64,000 nucleotides of DNA from Argyresthia goedartella. Lineage: Eukaryota > Arthropoda > Insecta > Lepidoptera > Argyresthiidae. The position numbers were made by a program, and so were the translations under genes. Below, one piece after another: positions 43,215-55,792 of this stretch (positions are counted from its first letter, which is position 1; each line of letters begins with the position of its first letter). The DNA is taken from positions 28,166,383-28,230,382 of the forward strand of contig OX463814.1 of assembly GCA_949825045.1 (NCBI GenBank), in the 5' to 3' direction. The notes under the pieces were generated by a model. It had not been told where the DNA came from and ran no database searches. It was given only the letters and a program-made list of their open reading frames with translations.

Positions 43215-46200
43215 TGTGACGAAACAAAATTTGGTTTATTTCTCAGTAGGTAGAAATATATTTGTTTAAACATTCTCCAAAATGTGGATAAACTTTAAGA
43301 GCTATGAAATAAAGAATCATAAATTTAAAATGAACATGGTTTAATTTCACCGTTGCTTTCAGTGGATATCAAATTATGAACAATTTACACATTTGTGATG
43401 TTGTTTTGAAATGTCGCATTTACCATGGCTCATTCAATCGAAACTCATACGTAAGGGTGTTTAGTTACGATATAGTTGGGTAGGTCAAACAGATGCGAAG
43501 TTAGTTCAATGATGGAAATACAGATGGCGGTCGATCGCCTTTAAATTCCAGATGGTTTAACTCAAAGTAGAACTTTATTCACTATAATTGCAATAAGATG
43601 TTTTATATAGAAAAAAAATGAGTATTATTTTATTTAGATTATTTTATGATGTTATAAAGTCTATTTCTAGTTGAACTGTGTGATCTAAAATATAAAGTGT
43701 GTATACGGTGTAGACCAGTAACCAATCAGAGCACTGAGTTTCGAAAGGAAATGAAACGAACCAATCAGAATGACTCGCGGAGTTTTACATTGTGGTTTGG
43801 CGAGTATGCCTGGAATATTCCAATAAAAAAAATACGTAAGGGTTTAATTCCGTCTGAGGTTAAATCAATGGTTGGTCGGTTATATCTTTAAATTTACTTT
43901 TCATAGAATCGTTCGGTTCGTAGAGTTTATTGATATTACAATAAATTGTAAACCCCCCCCCCCTCGACATATTTGAAATACAATGAATAAACTGAATACA
44001 CCAGCACCTAGAGATCGTCTGAATCTACTCAAATCCCTCTCGAGTTAGTTTCCCTGCCAATCAACTACATAAAGACTATTAAGGATATATTTTTATATTA
44101 TTTGATATTGTGAATTCTCTCATCCATCAGTCCAACATGTTTGTTGATCGGTTACGGGATATTTTTATTTGCACATCCTCGGTATTGAGGTTATCTTGAG
44201 AGACACATCTCTTAAGTTTTATTCCGTAACCATGGGGATGTTCATCCAGATATTTTATATATAAATTAGTTTTAAGACATGTAAATTCAGCGTAACTACT
44301 TAGGTCACCAGAATAATGTAGCGTGTGTGTAGGTTTGGTTCTAACGGATTTCAGGCCATCCACAGGCATTCTACAGCGAAGTAAACTTCACTCTAAATAG
44401 GGGCGATGAGCGTCCCTGAATGATGCGACCAGGTACTACAATGTCAAATCAATCCGAATTGTACAAATCCATCTTTTAATCGGGGTATGCGAGTAGTTCT
44501 CTAGTCCATGAGTAAGAAGAAGTCTAGGCACTATGTGCTTACGACAAAGGTATGAACCAGATAGTACTCAAAGCAGTGACAGCCTTTGGAAAATGGAAAA
44601 CACAAGTTCGTTCGAATTCCAATGCAGCAAGAATGATCGAACTTCTGAATCGAAGGTGTTTCATAAGGGGAGAATGACTGCTAATAAACCTTCGGCTGTG
44701 TAGAATCTAGTAGAGTGTTCTTATATTAATGTCAGCTTCTTGTAGAGTAAATTTGTATGTGTGTGTTTTGTGAATGACCAAGTAACCACGTCAATCTACA
44801 TGCTATATGGAATAAGAATATGTTTGTCATTTAATGTAAAGTTAGGTAGGCCAACCAACATGATAGACGGTCAAGAAAAGAAAGATCAAAACAGCCACAG
44901 TCAAAAGACATTTAGTTTGTTAGATAGTTTTATTAGTATTTAGGTATTTCAAGAGTGAGAAGGAAATACGTAATTATTTGTAGTCATACGAATTTCAGAT
45001 ACTTGTTTTGTTACATATACCCAAATAATTGTGTTTAGTCTCCCTACCTACATAACCTCAATTACGTAATTTAATCATTTAGCTAAAAGACCAACAAGAA
45101 TAAGATCAGAAAAAGAAAGCCTGGTAATTTAAAAGTCTGCGCAAAATGCATTTAAAGTAAATCACGAGGCCGAATTAATTGAAAACTCATCAAATTGACG
45201 AATCCGAATACCGCAAAATAAAACCCGCGGCATGAACGCAAAACAAAACCTAAAATTACAAGCCTTAGAACTATAAATAATCTTTCTCGTCAATGACTTG
45301 CGCATGATCGCTTCGGCAGCCGGAAGTCTAGGACCTAGGTCGCTTAGGTCCCCCTCTATATATTATTGGGATATCGGAGGTTACAGCAGGAAATAACACG
45401 TAGTATCGTTACACTTCAGTCTCCATCTCCTTTCTCATAACAGGGGTGATATCGATATTACTCAACTCAGGCATGTTACTATCAGAAAACATCTAACACA
45501 AAAGAATAATTAACACACTTCTGAAAATATAATTTGAGTTTTAACTTACTTTTCACTCGACGACCAGTAACCAAAAAGCCCCCTTTCATCTCGACCCATC
45601 ACTTTTATATTTTCTATTCCCACCAAAACATCCTACTCTAGGCATGCTCGCCAAACCACAATGTAAAACTCCGCGAGTCATTCTGATTGGTTCATTTCAT
45701 TTCCTTTCGAAACTCAGTGCTCTGATTGGTTACCGGTCTACACCGTACACACACCGTATACACATTTTATATTTTAGATCACACAGTTCAACTAGAAATA
45801 GACTTTATAACATCATAAAATAATCTAAATAAAATAATACTCATTTGTTTTCAATATAAAACATCTTATTGCAATTATAGTGAATAAAGTTCTACTTTGA
45901 GTTAAACCATCTGGAATTTAATCGACCGCCATCTGTATTTCCATCATTGAACTAACTACGCATCTGTTTGACCTACCAAACTATATCTTAACTAAACGTA
46001 TGAGTTTCGATTGAATGAGCCATGGTAAATGCGACATTTCAAAACAACATCACAATTGTGTAAAATGTTCATAATTCGATATCCACTGAAAGCAACAGTG
46101 AAATTAAACCATTTTCATTTTAAATTTATGATTCATAATTTATTTCATAGCTCTTAAAGTTTATCCACATTTTGGAGAATGTTTAAATAAATATATTTCT

Positions 46201-46238
46201 AACTACTGAGAAATAAACCAAATGTTTGTTTCGTCACA
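43215..46238. mobile_element. 3-kb foldback element with ~600-bp inverted arms
   Basis: Termini TGTGACGAAAC…GTTTCGTCACA are flanked by ATAT at 43211-43214 and 46239-46242. The arms run about 43215-43815 and 45640-46238 and are mostly collinear with small indels. The 1.8-kb centre has no transposase or other recognisable gene. The undisturbed target sequence (AAAGATATTTTCGGC) is present at about 34856, which supports a 4-bp duplication on insertion. The superfamily is not assigned. Confidence 0.85.
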
Positions 46239-46242
46239 ATAT

Positions 46243-46400
46243 CTTTGACGGTGGCGTACAAATGGCTTTAGGAATTTAGATGAAATTAATGAATAGTCGA
46301 CCTAATCCTGTCCAAAGATATAAAGTTGTCGAAAGAGTGAAGCTGCGCGAAATTAAAATTTAAATAAATATGACGGTTCAATTTAACAAAAAAAATGGAT
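46243..46400. repeat. Right flank: remainder of the interrupted dispersed repeat
   Basis: CTTTGACGGTGGCGTACAAA, the AATTTAGATGAAATTAATGA arm and GTCGAAAGAGTGAAGCTGCGCG match the 34.75-35.0 kb copy. Confidence 0.65.
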
Positions 46401-47177
46401 TGGGTCAAAAAAATACGGGATCTCCTGATATGGCGTCTGCCTGCCTGCGTCTGCCTGCTCCAAAGCACGCCTTGGTGAGGTCTACGCGTCCGCGGTGTCG
46501 GTTTCGAAAAATTGCGCAGCTCTCCACCAAAAGCTACAAATAAAATATAATGATAAGTACCAGAATAACGCTAACACGACCAAAATGCCACCACGGAATA
46601 TAAACACCAAATACATACCCAGATCGCTTCCAACGTCTGGCCTTTGAGTTCAGATGAAATAATGGATGGAAACTTATATCAACTGCAAAAATAACTAGTA
46701 GTATTTTAATAAACATAAATCAGATCTTAATTGTGCATACTTTAACTTCATCTAAAGGTAAATGTTACACGAATCTAAAGGTAAATCTTAAAAGAAAACA
46801 GAAAAACACTAGGAAAATGGGGCTTCGCGGTTAGTAAACTAACCTAACCTATAACTGGAAAAGATCCGCAGGAGAGTCGTCTTATGCTGCAGCCGCCCAT
46901 GTTTTTCAGGAATCGATGAGTCAATTTACATCGCACGTCGTTGAAGTTGTAATCACTGTTTGTTTATAATTGCGACCGTACCTACACAAGGATGATTGTG
47001 CTGAATCAGCGTCAGCATTAAATCTGTAACCTTGGCAGTAGGCATTCAATGATCTCGTACGTCATATGTACGTGCGTGTTCTTCACTCTTGAGTGAATAT
47101 TAAGTTGTCGATTGATGAAATTTGTGTGCCTAAAAACCTGGGATTTGACAACACAGGGCACATCTTGTACACCAATC

Positions 47178-47178
<1 letters not shown>
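46401..47178. other. Non-coding spacer
   Basis: No gene recognised. A short CTGCCTGCCTGCGTCTGCCTG low-complexity patch lies near 46437. Confidence 0.4.

Positions 47179-47248
<70 letters not shown>
47179..47248. repeat. (TA)n microsatellite, about 70 bp
   Basis: Uninterrupted alternating TA immediately before the LINE F open frame. Confidence 0.95.
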
Positions 47249-47249
<1 letters not shown>

Positions 47250-47252
47250 CTA

Positions 47253-48040
47253 AACGGCAGAGACCTCGAGTTCGTCGAGGAGGTTAAATATCTGGGCCAC
47301 GTCATCACTGCGGATCTAGACGACAGACTGGACATCGCGAGGCAGCGGCGGGCTATACTGGTGCGAGCCAACATGCTGGCGTGGCGCTTTGCGCGCTGCA
47401 GCCCGGAGGTGAAGAGGCAGCTCTTCCTGTCGTACTGCACGTCCGTGTACACTGTGGAGCTGTGGGCGGTGTACACAAAGAAGAGCATGGAGCAGATGCG
47501 CGTGCAGTACAACAACTCATGGCGCGCACTGTTCCGCCTGCCGCGCTGGTGCAGCGCAAGCGGCATGTTCGCGGAGGGGCGCGCGCCGGGCTGGGCGGCG
47601 CTGCGGCGGCTGGGCACGGCCACCGCGCGGACCCACATAGCGCACTCCACCAACCAGCTGCTGGAGGCTGCTCGCTCATGGCAATCCAGCCCCCTGCACC
47701 GCGAATGGAGGCTCCTGCACCGACCCTCATCCACAGTTTTATGATGATTAATGTGTTAGTAAAATTATTTTAAATGATGTTTTTTAAATGATATTAATTA
47801 ATTTTATTATTGAATTGGAAACAATGTAATTATTTTAAACTATTTTATCTTTGACATTTTTTGTCATTTTTCTACATTCATATATTGGACATTTGTTGGT
47901 TAAATTATTCAAATTGTGTGTGAATCAATGTTATTATTAATCTATTTTATCTTTTGACATTTTATATTATTCGACATTTATATTGGACAATAGTCTGGAA
48001 ATAAAACAATTATTATTATTATATATATATATATATATAT
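47253..48040 (+). mobile_element. LINE F 3' end: RT C-terminus, 3' UTR and simple tail
   Basis: The plus-strand frame to TGA at 47742-47744 encodes VEEVKYLGHVITADLDDR, ANMLAWRFARCSPEVKRQLF and YCTSVYTVELWAVY, the thumb and C-terminal region of a LINE reverse transcriptase. It is GC-rich, unlike its surroundings. A 3' UTR of about 270 bp ends in an ATT/AT/CT simple-repeat tail (48010-48050). It is 5'-truncated at the TA repeat and lacks catalytic residues. It belongs to a lineage different from A-E. Confidence 0.75.
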
Positions 48041-48259
48041 CTCTCTCTCTTCAGTGATTTTATTATTCTTCGTGTGATGTTCTTCCTGGATGATTTCAAT
48101 ATTCTTATGGGGGCTGGAACGGCTTCCTATGTCTTGAACTTGAAAAGCTGCTTGATGTAAATGAATTTGCCGACGCGGTCGTTTCTGCTGGTGCGAGCTC
48201 CATTTTGATAAATCAGCAGTCAGCTGACTATCGGTTCATTGTTTTTGCGGTATCTTGAG

Positions 48260-48717
48260 TTCGATGCGGGAAATCTTCAGTTGGAATTATTTATCTTTTG
48301 GCTTCTGGTCCGTTTTCAATCTGGTCCGGTCATGGCTTGCTTGATGTCGGGGCTCGGCGATCTTGGACGAAGTGCTTCTTGCTTGCACTTCTAAGGTGGC
48401 AGCACACGGTGTTTTCTTCGCGGCTGGGTCCATGCTGCTATTACCGAAGGTTGCTGATGTTCAGAAGTCGGGTCACCACTTTGCCAGAGGCAATTATAAG
48501 GAGAGCGACATCTTCGGGAGTAAAGTAAAAGGCTTGAGATGCGCGCAAATACTAGACTAATTTGATATAGTTAATACTAAGCTTATATACAACTTAGTAC
48601 AAAACTACGTGATGAATATAAATATACCTTATCTGTGACGGTCGTCAACTTATCTTAACATTACGTGGAAATAGATAGTTCCGCATATCTGTGGCGGGCG
48701 TACGTGCCGGCACAACA
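48260..48717 (-). mobile_element. LTR-like fragment with leader (possible Ty3/gypsy)
   Basis: On the minus strand the segment starts TGTTGTGCCGGCACG (48717), has a TATATAAGC box at 48589-48581, and is followed by GTGGTGACCCGACTTCTG, which resembles the primer-binding/leader region seen in some gypsy-type elements. An ATG near 48433 then opens a short frame. No pol is present. Family assignment is tentative. Confidence 0.35.
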
Positions 48718-48796
48718 TTAAACGACCACTCCCAACGCGAACAAAACTGTACAAAACTGAAAATGTGCACCAAAATGCTTTCGACACCAACAGCTC

Positions 48797-49349
48797 TGAT
48801 TAATTTCCACGCCTACCGAACGGCGTGGAATCTTGAGGGGCTGGGTTTTTGCCAGCACGGGAGAGAAAATCTTGATTGTTACCTTGTCGTCGTAGACCGG
48901 AATTCGAAGGCTCGATTCGAGGTAGGAATACAGGATAGGAGCAGAATCGGGATAGGATAGGAACCGAATCACTATCGTTTCGCTGCCCGACGCTGTCGCC
49001 GGCGTGCTGCCCGCCGACACGAGTCGCCGTCCGATACGACGATGTCCTTCACAACACAAATCACTCAACCGCTGACGTGAATCTACTTATTTCCCGACGA
49101 TGTAGATGATTAACACTCCGACCAGGCCCGACGCCTGTGTGAGACAATTGTTACACCGAATTACAAATCAATGGCCCGATGCCTGAGCAGACATGTTTGT
49201 TCTCCCGACAGGAAAAGATAACCTCCAATTTTTCATCTCGTTGGTACGAGTGACAGCTGCGGTCCGTTTCCGCTTAGTGATGTCCCGATTACTCGCGGTC
49301 GATCCGCGCAACAAAAAACCGGTGCGTTCCGAAGCATAAATATTAAACA
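48797..49349 (-). repeat. BEL2 3' LTR
   Basis: 553 bp, TGATTAATTTCC… to …ATATTAAACA on the plus strand. This is the full-length LTR of the pair. Confidence 0.9.
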
Positions 49350-49383
49350 GTCACCCGCCCGGACAGGCCCGAACCTGTCCCTA
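49350..49383 (-). promoter_or_regulatory. BEL2 polypurine tract and stem-loop
   Basis: On the element strand GGACAGG-TTCGGG-CCTGTCC (49380-49361) directly follows the pol TAG (49383-49381) and precedes GGGCGGGTGAC next to the LTR. The stem is identical to that of BEL1 and the loop differs. Confidence 0.6.
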
Positions 49384-52300
49384 ATCAAAAGGAAGGCGAG
49401 AAAGTGTTGCGACCGCTCTCTTGAGGACCGAGTCCCCCACCTTGACTTCTGCTGATCGAGGCGTGCCATCCCGACCCGTGTACAAATTGACGATCCGTCC
49501 TCGTCTCTATCTCAATGATGGCAGGTTCGCATCCTTAATCAGCACCAAATCACCGACTTGAGGGGGGCTCGTCCGGTCAGTCCACTTAAGGCGCTGCTGC
49601 AAGATGTGCAAGTCCTCAAGGGACCACCGTTTCCAAAAATCTTGAGCCATCTGCTGCAACATCTGCCACCTAGTTAACCGACTTAACTTAACATCACCGA
49701 ATGGGTATTCTGGCAGGGCGTTAAGGGGCTGACCTATCAGGAAGTGACCCGGCGTCAACGCTTCCAAATCATTTGGATCCGAACTGAGCGGGCACAACGG
49801 ACGCGAGTTCAGTGTAATTTCAATTTTACAGAACAGCGTCGCAAGCTCTTCAAAGCGTAGAGAGGTCTCACCGATGATCCTCGTCAGGTGCGACTTAGCC
49901 GATTTAACCGCAGCCTCAAAAATTCCTCCCCAATGAGGACATCCCGGCGGACTGAAAACCCATTCAATCCCTCGTCGGGAGCAAGCCGTACAGATGGCGT
50001 CCTGGTTACCGTTCAGGAATTGAGTGACCTCCTGCAGATATTGTCTGGCTCCGACAAAGTTTGTGCCGTTGTCCGAACGGATTAATGTCGGGAGGCCCTT
50101 TCGTGAGACGAACCGATCTAGACATGCGATAAATGCCTCTGTAGTGATGTCACTGACCACCTCCAAGTGGACTGCCTTCGTGGCCAAGCACACGAAGACG
50201 CACAAGTATGCCTTCACTAATCTGGCGTTCCGTAGCTGTGAAGACTTGACCATGAATGGTCCCGCGAAATCCGTTCCGACACCCGCAAAGGGCCGGATTT
50301 CGTTAACCCTATCCGAGGGCTAATCGCCCATCTGGGGCTGCATCGTAGCCGCCTTGGCCCGATAACAAGGCAGGCACCGAAATACGACGCCACGCACTAA
50401 GCGTCTTCCCGATAGAATCCAATACTCGCGCTGGAGAAACACCATCAAGGCGTGGCATCCGATATGCCCATTCCGAATGTGTCGATCCTGTATCAACAGT
50501 TCGACCAACTTCCCTTTCCTAGGGAGTAACAACGGGTGGCGAGCCGCATAAGGCAGGTTGGCATTCCGCAGCCGAACTCCTACCCTCAGCAATCCTTGAG
50601 GGTCAATAAACGGGTTGAGCCGAGCCACAGCTCCCTTCATTTGGACGCGTCCGCGTCTCAGAATGTCCAGTTCGGGCTTAAAGTGCACCGTCTGCACGTT
50701 CCGTACCAATGCGAACAATGCATGGTTCCGTTCCCGTGGTGTCAGGACCTGTGTCCGCACTCGTTGCGCCTCAGAATTCCTACAATTCCGCGCAAATCGG
50801 CAGATCCAGGCGGTCACATTGACCAGATTGTCGAGCAAGCTGTACCGTTCCAGCAGGCTGAACTCCTCTTCCGGCTCTGGTTGCGTCGTACAGACACCGA
50901 CTGTCAAGGCGCCGTTCGCCGTGGTAACGCGTGGACTCATTGGCCAATCCGATTCGGCTTGAGTCAACCATTTTGGACCCCACCACAAAGGATGTCCAAC
51001 CAACGTCGGAGCGTGACACCCACGAGACGCATAGTCTGCTGGGTTCATCTCCCCTGGAACATGTCTCCAGATTAAGGGAACCTCCGAATTCAAAATCTGC
51101 GAAACCCGATTCGCCACAAAAATCTCCAGCTTGTGAACTGAAGCCTTCAGCCAGCATAACACGATCTGGCTGTCCGTCCAAGCGTAGACCGTATCTTCCA
51201 ACGCTATCGACCCACGAAGAACCGTCATCGTGTGGTTGAGCAGACGAGTCAGGAGAGCCGCTCCCGAAAGCTCTAACTTGGGAATGGTCAGGCGAGTGCG
51301 CAACGGCGCAACCTTGCTCTTGGCCATGACCAACCGCACATCAACCTCCCCCGAGGAGTCGACCGTACGCAGATACACCGCAGCTCCGTGGCCCTTCTCC
51401 GAGGCATCGCAAAACCCGTGCAGGGCGGCGGTGTATCGTTTGGTGGGGACCAACCTCCGTGGCAGTGAAATCCGATTGATGCCAGGGAGGGTCGAAAAGA
51501 ACGAGTCCCACTCTGAGCTCGATGACCCGCCGATCGGGTCGTCCCATTTCAGCTCAGCAGACCACAATTGCTGCATAAAACACTTGAGCTGAAATGTTAT
51601 CGGGGTGATCCACCCGTTTGGATCAAATGTCCTAGCCACCGTTGAAAGGACGTTCCATTTCGTCCAGACCTTCGGGGAGTCCAACTCGACCCGATACAAG
51701 AACATGTCTGACACCGGCTGGTACTGGACGCCTAATACCGACAACATATTTGGATTTTCCAAATTTTCAAAAATGTGGGGATCCTGCTGGTAGTCATCCG
51801 GAAGACCAGTCAGTAACTCTGGAGAGTTCGACATCCATTTCCGGAGCTCGTAACCTCCACCCCGTAAGAGCTCAACTAGCTCGTCCCGTCGAGCGAGCGC
51901 CTCCTCTACTGAATCTGCACCGGTACAGATATCGTCCACGTAGAGATCCTGCTCCAGGATCGCTGCTCCTCTAGGGAAGTTTAACCGTTCTCGATCCGCT
52001 AACTCCCGCAGAGTGCGAATCGCCAAATAAGGACTAGACCGTAGCCCGTACGTGTTGGTGTTCAGCTCGTACACCCTGATGGGCTGATCTGGGCTCTCTC
52101 GCCACAGTATCAGCTGATACCGTCTATTGTCAGGGTGAATGACCGTCTGTCTAAACATCATCCGGATGTCAGCTACAAACATAACATTGTGTCGACGGAA
52201 CCGTGTGATAACATCCGCGATGTCATGGTTCAACTTCGGCCCTGAATGCAAACACTGGTTCAGGTTCATGCCGTTAGATGTTGATGCCGATCCATCGAAC

Positions 52301-53287
52301 ACTACCCGTATTTTGCCCTCCGGGGTCCTCAAGACCGCGTGATGGGGCAGGAAGCAGTGGTCTTCACGCTTCCAGTCGATACCCGAAACCGACATGTGGC
52401 CGAGCGACTCGTATTCCCGTATGAAATCGACGTACTTCTGCCGGAAAATCCCGTCACGCTTCATGCATCGTTCCATCGACAGAAGCCGCGTCTCGGCTGC
52501 ATGGTGTGAACTGCCCAGCGGCGGGCGATCACTCCGAAATGGAAGACGTGTGGGAAATCGACCTGACCGAAGGCGACCAGTATTGTTCCGATAAAACTGT
52601 TCACACTCTTCTTCAACCGGGTCCAACCGGCGGACCGTAGGTGGTTCCTCCACCTCCCAAAACTTCTGTATCACCTCCGAGAGTACAGAACCGAATAAGG
52701 GACTACGAGTCGCTAGGTGTGGGGCAGCCGGCATGACCGAACCCATTACCGCATGGCCCAGTCTGGTGTTGACCGAAACCAGACCAGTCGCCTGCAACAC
52801 GTGGACACCTGGCACTAACAGGTATTCCAAGGCGATGCCTTGGAATACCTGTTAGTGCACCCAATAAAATGTCTACTGGGCCCGGAATATCGAACTCCGG
52901 GTCAGCAAGTGACAACCCAGCGACCAACTGTCGCACCGAGGGCGACAACCGTACATGAGGGTGTGAGCCCATCACATTAGGCATGACTAATGCCGTGACC
53001 GTCAGATTCACCGATGAATCCACCCGTGACGAGAGAGTAATCCGACATACTCCCTTAACGGAACCGACTTCCGTGTTCCCAATTCCCCGAATGGAATATG
53101 GATACTCCCTTACCGAAATGCCCAACCGTCTTACAAGGTTGCACGAGACTAAGCACCCCTGGGCCCCCGAGTCCAATAGTGCTCGTGCCACACATGATTT
53201 GCCGTCCGAACTCCACGTTATCACAGAGGCGGTGGGGAGCATGACCGTCTGTGGAGTGGCGACACCCTGTAAGTGGGCGGCGTGTCC
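49381..53287 (-). pseudogene. pol: BEL2 Pol (protease, RT, RNase H, integrase) with multiple lesions
   Basis: Protease LDSGAQGC is at about 53180. RT blocks MFVADIRMMFRQ and YVDD, RNase H HGFCDASEKG and TDSQIV, integrase HIRNGHIG…CLPC zinc site, and core GTDFAG, RSDNGTN and GGIFEA are all recognisable. Three lesions are visible. A 47-bp palindrome (52812-52858) replaces the protease-RT junction and shifts frame. TAG at 50320-50322 stands where BEL1 has TTG, just before the integrase core. TAG near 49507 stands where BEL1 has TGG, in the C-terminal tail. In the intact frame it would have followed gag through an in-frame TAG. Confidence 0.9.
52812..52858. repeat. 47-bp perfect palindrome inside BEL2 pol
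   Basis: 22-bp arms 52812-52833 and 52837-52858 with a GAT spacer. One arm is the native pol sequence (LEYLLV codons) and the other is its inverted copy. Confidence 0.95.
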
Positions 53288-54790
53288 CTAGCGGGAACCT
53301 CCGCGGGATCCGAACCCGCTGAGACCTCCGTCGGCCTGGTAACTCGGCTGCTGATATGCCACCGGTGGCATATCAGACCGTATGTACATCAGGGGGTCCC
53401 AACCCGCATAATAGGCCCCTAGCTGTCCCGGTACCCGACCATACCGGACTGCGTACGGTGTGCCCGGTGGCCACCGTGGATGGAGGGGGGAGAGCGGATC
53501 CAACCTGGGGCGCTCTAGGAATGGGGGCGACATCCGACTGTTCGCCTCCCTGTTCGCCTCTCAGAGCGACGGGCAGGGTGGCGTAGAAGGTGGTGGGCTC
53601 CCAGCCTTCGCGCCAATCATAGGTGCCATCTGACACCCGCCCGTAACACGCGGTGAGCCAGCGGCCCGAAGTCCTCGCTGACCCTGGACAGCGGCGACCG
53701 AACCCCGGCTATCCCGCCTGTTACCCCCCGCGCTGCCCCCTTCCCCTCGGGGGGGGTCCCATCCGCGGGTACCCCAGTTACCCCGTTGGTGACTCCCGTT
53801 GCCCGGAGGGGGACTGGGTCCGGCCCTGGTTGGGCCCTGTGACCGACCAACCTGAGTCCGGCCCTGGTGACCGTCCGAAGGGCCTGACCGGTTCAGGCAC
53901 AACACGATGTGGTGCTTGCCACCGCAGCACTCACAGGGGGGCGCGCGTGAGCACTCGCTCAGCGGGTGCGGCCCCAAACAACCGAAACACAATCGGTGGC
54001 GGAAGACCACCTTCCTGCGGGCAGCCACACCGAGCGCCTTAAAGTTGGCGCAACTGGTCACTTCATGACCGGCACTGTCGCAGTGCACACAGCCGTCACC
54101 CGACGGCGCGGCACTCAAAACGCCAAATTGTTTTGACCGCCCACCCCCCCGTGGGGGTGGGAGGCGCGGCCCCTCCCGCATCCGCGCGGGTTGGCGCTGC
54201 ACACTGGCCTCCGAATCCAATGTGTCGCATCGCCTGCATTCACCCTCCAAAAAATCCGTTAATTGGACGAGCGTGGGCAGTTCCGAGCTACTGCCCCCAT
54301 GCAGCTGTTCAAACCGACTTTGAACAGCTGCAGGCAACCGTGACAAAACCATATATAACACGATATATGACCATTGGTCTACCGGCAGACCAAAGTTCTG
54401 AAGGGCCTTAGTGGCCACCAGCACAGGGTTGAGCACCTGTACCCGGATGTCAACATCCCGGGTTACTCTTGGGATGCTAAACAGCTTCCCCAGCTGCGCA
54501 TCAACCAACCGCCGTTTGTGTTGGTAGCGGTCAAACAATATGGCCCGGGCAATCTCATAATTGCCCGCCGTGACCGTTAGGTGACCGACCAACTCCTTCG
54601 GTTCACCCCGCAGTGCCATCAATAGTTGGGCCAACTTGTAGGCGTTGTCCAGGTCGTCCCGACCGTGGACCAGACTATCGAATAAATTGATGAATGCCGG
54701 CCACTCATCAATTGCCCCACCGAAGGCCGGAATCTCCAGGTGTGGAAGCCGTCCAACCACACCCTTAGGGGGGGGTCTCCGCTACCCTCC
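53288..54790 (-). pseudogene. gag: BEL2 Gag main part (nonsense codon)
   Basis: The frame opens near 54790. The capsid start LPHLEIPAFGGAIDEWPAF is at about 54745, followed by LMALRGEPKELVGHL, and the zinc knuckles CFGCLGPHPLSEC and CECCGGKHHIVLC near 54010-53910. The tail is glycine/proline-rich. TGA at 53561-53563 interrupts the tail; the frame then continues to the gag-pol TAG at 53288-53290. The amino-terminal segment is in another frame, offset at a run of eight C's. Confidence 0.85.
53351..53376. repeat. 26-bp perfect palindrome in BEL2 gag
   Basis: CTGATATGCCACC is followed by its exact complement with no spacer. It stays in the gag frame (DMPPVAYQ). Confidence 0.9.
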
Positions 54791-55101
54791 CCGCGGTCAT
54801 TCCGACGCGACCGCTTAATTTTTTCCGCGCGACGCTCGATGTCGCCCAAGCACTCCATCGCTTGGTCAGCATCCGCGCAGAGCTGCTTCACTGCAGCCAC
54901 CAAGGCCTCATCCGTAAGCCCGAGGGCTTCAGACTCCGCAGCCAGCCGACACACCTTCCCGACGCGTGTCATTGCGTCCTCCACACGCTTGAACAGGACA
55001 TCGTCCATGTCAGGTCGCTCCACATACTTGTGAGTATAGGCGAGCCATCTCATCTCCTCACGGACACCATACCGCAGTACCCTCAAGGGCGAAGGTGCCA
55101 T
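54619..55101 (-). CDS. gag: BEL2 Gag amino-terminal segment
   Basis: ATG at 55101. Residues 1 to about 108 form the charged helical N-terminus (similar layout to 13951-13598 in BEL1). The remaining ~50 codons after the C8 run (54768-54775) are read out of frame and do not look like Gag. The true continuation is the -1 frame. Confidence 0.7.
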   Translation of the reverse strand: MAPSPLRVLRYGVREEMRWLAYTHKYVERPDMDDVLFKRVEDAMTRVGKVCRLAAESEALGLTDEALVAAVKQLCADADQAMECLGDIERRAEKIKRSRRNDRGEGSGDPPLRVWLDGFHTWRFRPSVGQLMSGRHSSIYSIVWSTVGTTWTTPTSWPNY

Positions 55102-55792
55102 GGTTACCGATTCAATTGTTTCTGGTCCTATGCTTCACTACCGAACTAAGCACAGCCAGAGACCAGCACTTGCCCGTCAGCGCTGGGCACAGAAATTAAA
55201 ACTAAGTTGTAAAAACCAAGGCAACCACTAAACAATTAAATCCTAAACAATATTTAATATGGTCGCCCTGTGGACATACACCTTATAAATATACACTCTA
55301 AGTCAATTAGAGAATGCCACCATATGGTACAATACAAATAACACACAAAAAGGTATTATAAAAAAAACATATTTTTCTAGAAGTGGCCCCTCCGATATGA
55401 CCCACACTTCTTTTGAGGTCAGCAAAATCAGCTTAATACCCCTTAAATAGCCTGACCCTGCTCTGTAAACCGAAATAACACTGCAGTACTATAGAACCCG
55501 ACGTTCTACCGCAAGTAATACAATCTAGTTACTTCGCAGAATGACTGTTCAATCTTTTATGCGCACAAACAGTAGTTTCCGACTACAAATTTATAATAAC
55601 TGTTAACCAAATTGACACTTATACTTTCACTAACCGAAAATGAACTTTAATTGTGGTACCGACCACAGACTCATTGCCGACTTGCCGGCCAATCTGAGAT
55701 ATTCTTTTCTCCCAACTACAATGTGGCAACAACCCTACAACCTTCCGTGAATCGGTGATTTCCCACTAGGAAAACCGCGCCTGCTACCAAAA
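55102..55792 (-). other. BEL2 5' leader with primer-binding site
   Basis: No ORF. Next to the LTR the element strand reads TTTTGGTAGCAGGCGCGGTT, collinear with the BEL1 leader start, so TGGTAGCA… is the shared candidate primer-binding site. Confidence 0.55.

Noticed and set aside
44127..44369. 80-codon minus-strand open frame in the foldback centre
   Set aside because: No recognisable domain, AT-rich context and no start or splice evidence; not called as a transposase.
47018..47734. Long minus-strand open frame with a tyrosine-isoleucine run
   Set aside because: It is the antisense of the GC-rich LINE F RT frame read through the (TA)n microsatellite; there is no domain.
47353..47773. Alternative frames over the LINE F C-terminus
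   Set aside because: Only the frame containing KYLGHVITADLDDR and YCTSVYTVELW matches an RT; the others arise from high GC content.
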